Positions 57,225 through 64,000 of a stretch of 64,000 bases of DNA are shown piece after piece. Each line of letters begins with the position of its first letter. The first letter of the stretch is position 1. Source of the DNA: Borrelia anserina Es. Lineage in GTDB: Bacteria; Spirochaetota; Spirochaetia; Borreliales; Borreliaceae. The stretch spans positions 842,834-906,833 of the forward strand of contig NZ_CP013704.1 in assembly GCF_001936255.1 (NCBI RefSeq), written 5' to 3'. The notes beneath the pieces were generated by a model. The model was not told the origin of the DNA. It saw nothing but the letters and a program-made list of their open reading frames with translations, and did no database searches. The position numbers were made by a program, and so were the translations under genes.

Positions 57225-58817
57225 TTAACTCCCTAGACACCAAGCATTAGTTATATTGCAAGGTCTACCAAATATTTTTTCGTTTGAACTTTGGTTTTCT
57301 ATTGAATTTTTTACTTCTCTATTATATCCTATGAACTTTTCTATAAGAGTTGGTTTGATAAGTCTTTTTGGGAGCATGCTGGGCAATATTCCTGCTATTG
57401 TATATGACATATAAAAATCATAAGCAGCTGCGTTTATCTCTCCAGGAGTAACTATACCAGATATTTCATAATTTCTTGATACATTAAGGCCAGCTATTTT
57501 GTATATTCTATCCACTACTAACGAACAGTAAGTTTTATGATAAATCTCTTCAAGATTAATTGCATCAGTCCACATATTAGAAGACAACAAGGGTACCATG
57601 TACCCGAAGTTATTGTCAACATATCTGTTTCTGGCAAAATTTATTGCTTTTTGAATGGTTCTTTTATCTGTTATTGGTGAGAAGATTTTTAGTATCCTTG
57701 ATTGTACATAAGTTGTGAGTTTTTCGTAACCTGAACCTTGAACAGATGCTGTGTCAAATTTGATTTGATTACTTGTGATTACTGATTTTATTTCAAAACT
57801 GTCTTTTCCTTTAAATGCAATTTTTTTTGTATTGTCATACTTGTCAGCATCAAATACTCCTGTGTGTTGCCAAAAATAAAAAAAGTCAGTCCAGTCTATT
57901 TTTGGTTTTATTAACAGTATATCTCCATTTGATAAAATGGATCTTAGTTTCTGCGGTGTTATTTCATTTTTTGTTTCTGGATCTATGATATTAGGGATTA
58001 GTCTATGATTGTTTATAGAGTTTAATTTTTGTTTTAAGTTTGTTGAATAGTATGAATTATTGTATTCATCAGAAGTTTTTTGTTTTTGTAAGATTTCTGT
58101 TATTTTGTTGTTTTCAATTTGCAGATGAATCATGAATTTGTTGAAGTATTGTTTGTCTTTAATTTTTAGTAGTTGGTTTGCTATTATGTGCGGTGATATA
58201 TATTCTATTCCATTGATTATGTCTTTATGGATAGCATAGTTTGTTATGCTATCTTGAGGAAAAAAGGATTTTATGTTTTCAATAGGTATATATCCCATAT
58301 TTTTTTCATAAAATACTTGTTCTAATAATGCTAAGATTTCTTTTTCTAAATACATTTGTGTTTCTGTTAGTTCTGTGAAACTTTTGTTGATTGAACCTGA
58401 TGAAATTTCATCAGATTTTTTTCTAAAGCTTGTATTGACTTTAATGATTAAATATCCATTTACATTGCTTTGTTCAAGGAATTTTTTCCATTCTTGTGAA
58501 TTATTTAAATGTCTTTGATAAGCTAGTAAGTAATTTTTTATTTCTTCTATTTTTTGGGGACTTATTTTTAAGTTTATTGCTAGCATTTTTAATTCATTAG
58601 GAGATCCTGTGTGTTCTAATATTGTGTTTATTAGGTGCAATGGTATGTGATATGTAGTGTATGTTATATTGGTTACAAGGGTATGATTTGGTGGATAGTG
58701 ATGGGTTAAGAAGATAGTATTTGAACTGTGGCTTTTTTGAGAATTTTCATTAAATAAAGCACAAGAACATATTAGGTATAAACTTATTAAGTTAAATATG
58801 TATGTAAGATATTGCAT
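57225..58817 (-). CDS. Lipoprotein with a C-terminal YiiX-like permuted papain-fold domain
   Basis: 530 residues. The leader 'YLTYIFNLISLYLICSCALF' ends at a double-Cys lipobox. The first half (to about residue 290) is helical and has no known domain. The C-terminal half has 'LSNGDILLIKPKIDW', 'WQHTGVFD' with a conserved His, and 'YHKTYCSLVVDRIYKIAG' with a Cys-Ser at the expected place. This is the pattern of the YiiX/DUF830 permuted NlpC/P60 group, which cleaves amide bonds in lipids, peptides or cell wall. The substrate is unknown. It is divergent from arcA. Confidence 0.65.
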   Translation of the reverse strand: MQYLTYIFNLISLYLICSCALFNENSQKSHSSNTIFLTHHYPPNHTLVTNITYTTYHIPLHLINTILEHTGSPNELKMLAINLKISPQKIEEIKNYLLAYQRHLNNSQEWKKFLEQSNVNGYLIIKVNTSFRKKSDEISSGSINKSFTELTETQMYLEKEILALLEQVFYEKNMGYIPIENIKSFFPQDSITNYAIHKDIINGIEYISPHIIANQLLKIKDKQYFNKFMIHLQIENNKITEILQKQKTSDEYNNSYYSTNLKQKLNSINNHRLIPNIIDPETKNEITPQKLRSILSNGDILLIKPKIDWTDFFYFWQHTGVFDADKYDNTKKIAFKGKDSFEIKSVITSNQIKFDTASVQGSGYEKLTTYVQSRILKIFSPITDKRTIQKAINFARNRYVDNNFGYMVPLLSSNMWTDAINLEEIYHKTYCSLVVDRIYKIAGLNVSRNYEISGIVTPGEINAAAYDFYMSYTIAGILPSMLPKRLIKPTLIEKFIGYNREVKNSIENQSSNEKIFGRPCNITNAWCLGS

Positions 58818-58898
58818 GTCAATATTTTATCATATTTGTTGTCGAGTGCTGGGCCCATTTATTTTTTATAAGTTTTAATTATATTGATTTTTTGTAAT

Positions 58899-58929
58899 TT
58901 AAGTTTTAAGATGTTAATTAAATATAATT
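58899..58929 (+). promoter_or_regulatory. Candidate promoter of the arc cluster
   Basis: TTAAGT at 58899-58904 and TATAAT at 58924-58929 are 19 bases apart, about 37 bases before the arcA ATG. A 7-bp inverted repeat TTAATTA...TAATTAA overlaps the -10 (58914-58932), possibly a regulator site, though it is all A and T. The palindrome TGGGCCCA lies at 58850-58857 in the same gap. Confidence 0.35.
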
Positions 58930-58966
58930 AAATTAAAACTTTTTTATAAGGATAGGGGTTTTTGTT

Positions 58967-60196
58967 ATGGGATATTTGAAACCAATAAATGTATTCTCAG
59001 AAATAGGTCGTTTGCGGAAGGTATTACTGCATAGGCCAGGTGAGGAATTGGAAAATCTCACTCCTTCAATAATGAAAAAATTATTATTTGATGATATTCC
59101 TTATCTTGAAGTGGCAAGGCAAGAACACGATGTTTTTGCAGATACTTTGAGGCATAATGGAGTTGAGGTTGTCTATATTGAAGATTTAGTTAGTGAGACT
59201 CTTTCTGAGAGTAATGATATTAAAGAACAGTTTATATCTCAGTTTATTCTTGAAGCAGGAATTAGGACTGAAAATAAGACCAAAGCTTTAAAAGACTATT
59301 TTTATAATATGTCTGTTAAGGATATGATTTCAAAAATGATAGCAGGGGTTACAAGGGATGATCTTAAGGGTTATAGATCTGGTTCTCTTAACTCTTTGGT
59401 AAATAGTGAGTATCCTTTAATTGTTGATCCTATGCCCAATATACTCTTTATAAGGGACCCTTTTGCTAGTGTTGGTCATGGTGTAACAATAAATAGGATG
59501 AAAACGAAAGTTAGACGTAGGGAGACAATATTTGCAGAATATATTTTTAAATATCATCCTATTTATAAAGAAAATGTTCCTATATGGTATACTAGGTATG
59601 AAGATACTACTTTAGAAGGTGGAGATGAGTTAATTTTAAGTCGTGATGTTTTGGCTATTGGTGTTTCTGAGAGAACCGATGCTGAATCTGTTGAGAAAGT
59701 AGCCCACAAACTTTTTCAACAAAAAACCTCTTTTAGTACTATTTTAGCTTTTCAAATTCCACAGAGTAGATCTTATATGCATTTGGATACAGTGTTTACT
59801 CAAGTGGATTATACTACTTTTACAAGTTTTACTAGCGATGATATGAAGTTTACAATTTATGCTTTGACTTATAATTTGGATTCTGACAGTATTAAAGTTA
59901 AATGTGAAAAGGCTAAATTGGAAGATATTTTAAGTTTCTATCTTGGCTGTAAGGTTAATATAATCAAGTGTGCTGGAGGGAATTTGATTCATGGAGCAAG
60001 AGAGCAGTGGAATGATGGTGCTAACACTTTGGCAATAGCACCTGGAGAAGTAATAGTTTATTCTAGAAATTATGTGACTAATAGATTGCTTGAGGAATGT
60101 GGGATTAAGGTTTATGCAATTCCTTCTAGTGAGCTTTCACGAGGGAGAGGAGGTCCAAGATGTATGTCTATGCCTTTGATAAGAGAAGATATTTAG
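58967..60196 (+). CDS. arcA: Arginine deiminase
   Basis: Converts arginine to citrulline and ammonia, the first step of the ADI pathway. 409 residues with '[14 protein letters not shown]', '[14 protein letters not shown]', '[16 protein letters not shown]', '[10 protein letters not shown]', '[15 protein letters not shown]' and the catalytic Cys in '[12 protein letters not shown]' (Cys399). The ATG has a purine-rich leader. It starts the cluster arcA-arcB-arcD-arcC. Confidence 0.96.
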   Translation: MGYLKPINVFSEIGRLRKVLLHRPGEELENLTPSIMKKLLFDDIPYLEVARQEHDVFADTLRHNGVEVVYIEDLVSETLSESNDIKEQFISQFILEAGIRTENKTKALKDYFYNMSVKDMISKMIAGVTRDDLKGYRSGSLNSLVNSEYPLIVDPMPNILFIRDPFASVGHGVTINRMKTKVRRRETIFAEYIFKYHPIYKENVPIWYTRYEDTTLEGGDELILSRDVLAIGVSERTDAESVEKVAHKLFQQKTSFSTILAFQIPQSRSYMHLDTVFTQVDYTTFTSFTSDDMKFTIYALTYNLDSDSIKVKCEKAKLEDILSFYLGCKVNIIKCAGGNLIHGAREQWNDGANTLAIAPGEVIVYSRNYVTNRLLEECGIKVYAIPSSELSRGRGGPRCMSMPLIREDI

Positions 60197-60214
60197 TTAA
60201 TGGGGGAATGATTT

Positions 60215-61198
60215 ATGTGTAATTTACAAAAGAGGAGTTTTTTAAGGCTTTTAGATTTTACCCAAGAGGATATTAGGTATTTACTTGATTTATCTCATAA
60301 ATTGAAAAAAGATAAGTATTCAGGATTGGAAGAACAAAGGCTTAAGGGGAAAAATATAGCTATGATTTTTGAGAAAGATTCGACAAGGACGAGGTGTGCA
60401 TTTGAGGTTGCCGCTTATGATCAAGGAGCTCATGTGACTTATTTGGGACCAACAGGTAGTCAAATAGGTAAAAAAGAGTCGATAGCTGATACCGCAAGAG
60501 TATTAGGAAGAATGTATGATGCTATTGAGTTCAGAGGATTTTCTCAGAAAGTAGTTGAGGATTTAGCTAAGTATTCTAATGTTCCAGTTTATAATGGGTT
60601 GACAGATATTGCTCATCCAACACAAGTACTTGCTGACTTTATGACTATTGAAGAACATAAGGGATGTTTGAAAAATTTAAAGATGGTATTTTGTGGCGAT
60701 GGTAGAAATAATGTTGCTAATTCTTTAATGGAAGGATGTGCTATTATGGGAATGGATTTTAGAATATTTGCGCCAAGGGAACTTTTTCCTGATCCAGAAT
60801 TGGTAACTAAGGCAAGATTGATAGCTAGCAATAATGGAGGTAATATTACTATTTCTAGTTTGCTTGAGGAAACAGTTAAGGATGTTGATGTTATTTATAC
60901 TGACGTTTGGGTATCTATGGGTGAGACTAATTGGGATGAAAGAATCAAGCTGTTAAGACCATATCAAGTTAATAGTCAGCTTATGTCTTTGGCAAAGACA
61001 GATGTGATATTTATGCATTGTCTACCAGCTTTTCATGACTTAAATACGTTACTTGGTAAAGGAATATTTGATAAGTATGGGCTTGAGGGTATTGAGGTTA
61101 CACATGATGTTTTTGAGAGTGACCGATCTGTTGTATTTGATGAAGCTGAAAATAGGTTGCATACTATTAAATCTGTAATGATTGGGACCTTAGGATAA
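60215..61198 (+). CDS. arcB: Ornithine carbamoyltransferase, catabolic
   Basis: Splits citrulline with phosphate into ornithine and carbamoyl phosphate. 327 residues with '[16 protein letters not shown]', '[16 protein letters not shown]', '[15 protein letters not shown]', 'DVWVSMGE' and 'MHCLPAFHD', which are the OTC carbamoyl-phosphate and ornithine signatures. Catabolic use is inferred from its place between arcA and an arc transporter. It starts 18 bases after arcA. Confidence 0.95.
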   Translation: MCNLQKRSFLRLLDFTQEDIRYLLDLSHKLKKDKYSGLEEQRLKGKNIAMIFEKDSTRTRCAFEVAAYDQGAHVTYLGPTGSQIGKKESIADTARVLGRMYDAIEFRGFSQKVVEDLAKYSNVPVYNGLTDIAHPTQVLADFMTIEEHKGCLKNLKMVFCGDGRNNVANSLMEGCAIMGMDFRIFAPRELFPDPELVTKARLIASNNGGNITISSLLEETVKDVDVIYTDVWVSMGETNWDERIKLLRPYQVNSQLMSLAKTDVIFMHCLPAFHDLNTLLGKGIFDKYGLEGIEVTHDVFESDRSVVFDEAENRLHTIKSVMIGTLG

Positions 61199-61250
61199 TT
61201 AGTTGTAAAATTTAGGTTAGGAAAATATAGTATATATTAGGAGAGGTAAG

Positions 61251-62666
61251 ATGGTTAATAAGAATAAGATGCCAAGTAGTTTTACAATAATATTTGCTTT
61301 AATAGTGATTATGACTGTGTTAACTTATATAGTTCCTGCTGGTGAATTTTATAAAGAAATGAGAGATATTAATGGGAATTTGCGAGAGGTTGTTGTGGCT
61401 GGGACTTATCATACAGTAGAAAGAACCTCACAAGGATTTTTAGGTGGTATTGTTACTATTTTAACAGCGATGGCTAAAGGTATGGAGCATGCTGTTGAAG
61501 TTATTGTCTTTATTTTGATTGTTGGTGGAGCTTATGGGGTGATTTTGGGGACTGGTGCGGTTGATGCAGGAATAGCAGCAGCAATTAAGAAAATGGGAAA
61601 TAAGGATAGACTTTTTATACCATTTATGATGTTTATTTTCTCCATAGGGGGAACTATAACGGGTATGTATGAGGAGACACTTCCATTTTATCTTATTATG
61701 ATTCCACTAGTAATAGCCTTAGGCTATGATAATATTGTAGCTGTTTCAATTATTGGATTAGGGGCCGGTGTGGGAACTATGGCATCTACTATTAATCCAT
61801 TTGCTACGGGAATAGCAGCAGCAATAGCTGGTATTGGAATAAAGGAAGGTTTTTATTTTCGTATTATTTTGTATTTAATTTCTGTGTTTGTAGCTATAGT
61901 ATATGTGTTGATATATGCGATTAGGGTAAAAGATAATCCTAAGAAATCTATTGTATATGAGCAAAGAGAAGAGCATTATGATCTATTTGTTAAAGGTAAT
62001 AGGGGAGGTAAAGGAGATAGTATGCCGGAATTTACAAATAGACGAAAGATGGTGTTAATGTTATATGCTGTGATGATTGTATTTTTAATATATAGTATTT
62101 TGGAGCTTGGTTGGTGGATGAAAGAAATGACTATGTTATATCTTGGCACAGCAATTTTATCAGCATTTATATGTAAGATGAGTGAATTACAGATGTGGGA
62201 AATGTTTGTGGAGGGCTCTAAAGATATGATTACAGCAGCTCTGATTATAGGCATGGCTCGAGGAGTGATGATAGTGGCTGATGAAGGAATGATTACGGGA
62301 ACAATATTAAATGCAGCGTCGGAATTTTTGTATGGAGTACCTAAAGCTATGTTTATAGTATTAAATGAGCTGGTACAGATTTGTATAGGATTTATTGTGC
62401 CTTCTTCATCAGGGCATGCAAGTTTAACAATGTCAATGATGGCACCGTTGGCTGACTTTTTAGATATGCCAAGATCTTCAGTTGTTTTGAGTATGCAAAC
62501 AGCGTCAGGCTTGGTTAATTTATTAACTCCAACAAGTGGAGTTATAATGGCTGTATTAAGTATAGCAAAAATCAGTTATGGTAGTTGGTTTAAGTTTGTA
62601 ATGCCTCTATTTGTAATTGAATTTTTAATATGTATTTTAATGGTAATGGCAAATGTGTATTTATAA
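61251..62666 (+). CDS. arcD: YfcC/DcuC-family transporter, probable arginine-ornithine exchanger
   Basis: A 471-residue membrane protein with about 12 helices and motifs of the YfcC family (PF03606): 'TYIVPAGEFYKE', 'GMYEETLPFYLIMIPL', 'GAGVGTMASTINPFATG' and 'IPSSSGHASLTMSM'-like 'VPSSSGHASLTM'. In Borrelia this gene in the arc cluster is annotated as an arginine-ornithine antiporter; its fold differs from the usual ArcD (APC) so the substrate is inferred from context. AGGAGAGG precedes the ATG. Its last bases lie just before arcC. Confidence 0.82.
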   Translation: MVNKNKMPSSFTIIFALIVIMTVLTYIVPAGEFYKEMRDINGNLREVVVAGTYHTVERTSQGFLGGIVTILTAMAKGMEHAVEVIVFILIVGGAYGVILGTGAVDAGIAAAIKKMGNKDRLFIPFMMFIFSIGGTITGMYEETLPFYLIMIPLVIALGYDNIVAVSIIGLGAGVGTMASTINPFATGIAAAIAGIGIKEGFYFRIILYLISVFVAIVYVLIYAIRVKDNPKKSIVYEQREEHYDLFVKGNRGGKGDSMPEFTNRRKMVLMLYAVMIVFLIYSILELGWWMKEMTMLYLGTAILSAFICKMSELQMWEMFVEGSKDMITAALIIGMARGVMIVADEGMITGTILNAASEFLYGVPKAMFIVLNELVQICIGFIVPSSSGHASLTMSMMAPLADFLDMPRSSVVLSMQTASGLVNLLTPTSGVIMAVLSIAKISYGSWFKFVMPLFVIEFLICILMVMANVYL

Positions 62667-62689
62667 ATTGTAAATTGGGAGGTATGTGT

Positions 62690-63622
62690 ATGAGTAAAAG
62701 GGTTGTAGTAAGTTTTGGAGGAAATGCGTTAGAAGGTGGAGATGGGTCATTTAGCGATCAATTATCCAGAATAGAGAGTAGTGTGTGTGAGATAGTAGAT
62801 TTGGTCAAGTATGGTTATGAGGTGATTATTAGTCATGGTAATGGCCCACAAGTAGGAAGGATCTTACTAGAGAATGAGATGTGCAAAGAGACACCATTGG
62901 TGCCACTTGATGTATGTGTTGGTATGAGTCAAGGCATGATAGGATATTATATTGAGCAGGCATTAAGGAATGTGATGTATAAGCGAAAGATTAAGCGAAG
63001 AGTGGTAGTAGTACTTACTCAAGTTATTGTAGATAAGGACGATGAGTGTTTTGGAAAACCTAGCAAACCCATTGGACCATTTTATGATAAGATAAGAGCA
63101 GAGGAGCTTGAGGGTAAGGGATATATTCTAAGAGAAGATAGTGGAAGAGGTTATAGGCGAGTAGTAGCGTCACCCAGGCCAATTGAGATTGTAGAAATTG
63201 AAGAGATAAGTGAGTTAATGAAGAAAGGATGTATCGTTATTGCGTGTGGAGGAGGAGGTATACCTGTTATACGAGATGAAAGAGGAGTGATTAAAGGAAT
63301 AAGTGGAGTAATTGATAAAGACTTTGCGTCATCTAGATTAGGACAGGATATAGGAGCAGATAAATTATTGATAGTCACTGCTGTTGATCATGTAGCATTA
63401 AATTTTGGAAGTAAAGATGAAGTTTTGCTTGACAAGGTTAATATTATTGATTTAGAGAGATATATGAGAGAAGGACATTTTGCAGAAGGATCTATGTTGC
63501 CTAAAGTAAAGGCAAGTATTGAATTTGTAAAATCTAAAAAAAATAGGAAAGCAATTATTACATCATTAGGGAAAGTTATTGAAGGAATAAATGGTGTTAC
63601 AGGAACAATGATAACTAGATAG
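62690..63622 (+). CDS. arcC: Carbamate kinase
   Basis: Turns carbamoyl phosphate and ADP into ATP, CO2 and ammonia, the ATP-forming end of the ADI pathway. About 310 residues with 'VVVSFGGNALEGG', 'ISHGNGPQVGRIL', 'VGMSQGMIGYYIEQAL', 'CGGGGIPVI', 'GVIDKDFASSRLGQDIGAD' and 'GSMLPKVKASI', all diagnostic. ATG 62690 has GGGAGG seven bases upstream; ATG 62684 is too close to it. A longer frame from 62630 belongs to the previous gene. Codon use leans to GTA, ATA and AGA, seemingly more than in neighbours. It converges on the right-edge gene, with an 8-base overlap. Confidence 0.94.
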   Translation: MSKRVVVSFGGNALEGGDGSFSDQLSRIESSVCEIVDLVKYGYEVIISHGNGPQVGRILLENEMCKETPLVPLDVCVGMSQGMIGYYIEQALRNVMYKRKIKRRVVVVLTQVIVDKDDECFGKPSKPIGPFYDKIRAEELEGKGYILREDSGRGYRRVVASPRPIEIVEIEEISELMKKGCIVIACGGGGIPVIRDERGVIKGISGVIDKDFASSRLGQDIGADKLLIVTAVDHVALNFGSKDEVLLDKVNIIDLERYMREGHFAEGSMLPKVKASIEFVKSKKNRKAIITSLGKVIEGINGVTGTMITR

Positions 63623-64000
63623 GGAATGTTATAGCTATATCAATTAAGAAATACTCACGTAATGAGGAGGAAAAAGTAGATATTATAAAAAATAAGTTGT
63701 TAATTGGAATATTAAGTTTAATAGAGACAAAGGGTAAAGCAGGGAAAAGGAATGCAGATATATTGTTACCAGTAATTATAGCAGTTCTGAGAGTTATAGG
63801 TAATTGAGTGCCTAATAAGATATTAATAATAAGGGGATGTATTTGTATTTGATATTTCAATATATAAAGAGATATAGATAGGGCAAAGTAGGCATTTGAG
63901 AATAAGATTGGGTTATGAGGATAAAAGTGAATGGGGATGATATTAAAATCAACCCATTCATTGTAGGTCATGGTTATTCCAATAAAGGCGTTATATTTAT
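63615..64000 (-). CDS. Unidentified membrane-protein-like ORF, open at the right edge
   Basis: An uninterrupted minus-strand frame of about 128 codons runs from beyond the window to a TAG at 63615-63617. All plus-strand frames over the same bases have stops. The predicted end includes 'AFIGITMTYNEW' and hydrophobic helices ('FALSISLYILKYQI', 'LFPALPFVSIKLNIPINN'), so an integral membrane protein C terminus is suggested. No family was recognised. Caution: minus-strand reading of purine-rich DNA tends to look hydrophobic. Without the 5' part I cannot exclude a decayed gene. This is the only content of the last 378 bases. Confidence 0.4.
   Translation of the reverse strand, partial: KYNAFIGITMTYNEWVDFNIIPIHFYPHNPILFSNAYFALSISLYILKYQIQIHPLIINILLGTQLPITLRTAIITGNNISAFLFPALPFVSIKLNIPINNLFFIISTFSSSLREYFLIDIAITFPI

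Noticed and set aside
1..64000. tRNA, rRNA, CRISPR array, insertion sequence or prophage
   Set aside because: Scanned by eye for cloverleaf-like GGTTCRA segments, regular spaced repeats and transposase or phage motifs; none was found. This is not a computed search.

Overview
The window is AT-rich bacterial DNA with the gene content and gene order of a Borrelia/Borreliella chromosome. The order (rimP-nusA-infB-rbfA-truB-rpsO-pnp, tgt-murJ, coaBC/panF, miaA, hrpA-topA, sbcD-sbcC, pgm-clpC-ileS, uvrB-uvrA-lptD, arcA-arcB) matches what I remember of the B. burgdorferi chromosome from about BB0799 to BB0843, towards the right end of the linear chromosome. Supporting signs are a eukaryote-like isoleucyl-tRNA synthetase, many lipoproteins with relaxed spirochaetal lipoboxes, and envelope-transport genes without any LPS synthesis genes. 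A PTS permease between the 27 kb genes and hrpA, and a carbamate kinase after the arc transporter, suggest a relapsing-fever-type rather than a Lyme-type genome. That last step is inference from memory and was not tested. No tRNA, rRNA, CRISPR, insertion sequence, prophage or plasmid-type gene was seen.

Layout. 1-8 kb: a plus-strand translation and RNA operon (rimP end, nusA, infB, rbfA, truB), then rpsO-pnp behind its own promoter. 8-16 kb: envelope genes (a propeller lipoprotein, two LptF/LptG-type permeases, tgt, murJ, a HEAT-repeat exported protein). 16-19 kb: a divergent CoA module, coaBC on minus and yhdT-like plus panF on plus. 19-24.8 kb: a tight plus-strand run (pseudouridine synthase, P-loop/Asp23-like protein, murC, yicC, cmk-like, omega-like subunit, miaA, and a 31-residue basic ribosomal-protein-like ORF). 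24.8-28.6 kb: small exported proteins, a phosphodiester-glycosidase-like protein and a PTS EIICB gene. 28.8-33.8 kb: minus-strand hrpA-topA. 33.9-39.5 kb: sbcD-sbcC, a ROK kinase and cutC. 39.7-47.7 kb: the minus-strand chain pgm-clpC-ileS-lipoprotein. 47.8-56 kb: uvrB-uvrA-lptD. 56-58.8 kb: minus-strand lipoproteins and RNase H. 59-63.6 kb: the arginine deiminase cluster arcA-arcB-arcD-arcC, facing an unidentified membrane-type ORF at the right edge.

Points that deserve most attention. (1) clpC: the conserved N-domain continues upstream of the first ATG in an open frame that has no ATG, GTG or TTG, so translation probably starts at AUU (or AUA), overlapping the pgm stop codon. (2) The same ClpC has a second AAA+ module in which the Walker B Asp-Glu is Glu-Asn, and the sensor-1 and arginine-finger positions also look altered, while a ClpP-binding-type IGF loop is kept. 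(3) A perfect 147-bp in-frame tandem duplication lies in the IF2 N-terminal region. (4) Small or unusual proteins: a 31-aa mS38/bS22-type ribosomal protein, an RNA polymerase omega-like subunit, and a P-loop/Asp23-like fusion. (5) The PTS gene has a perfect 11-bp inverted repeat in its leader. Most of the rest is ordinary, well conserved chromosome core.
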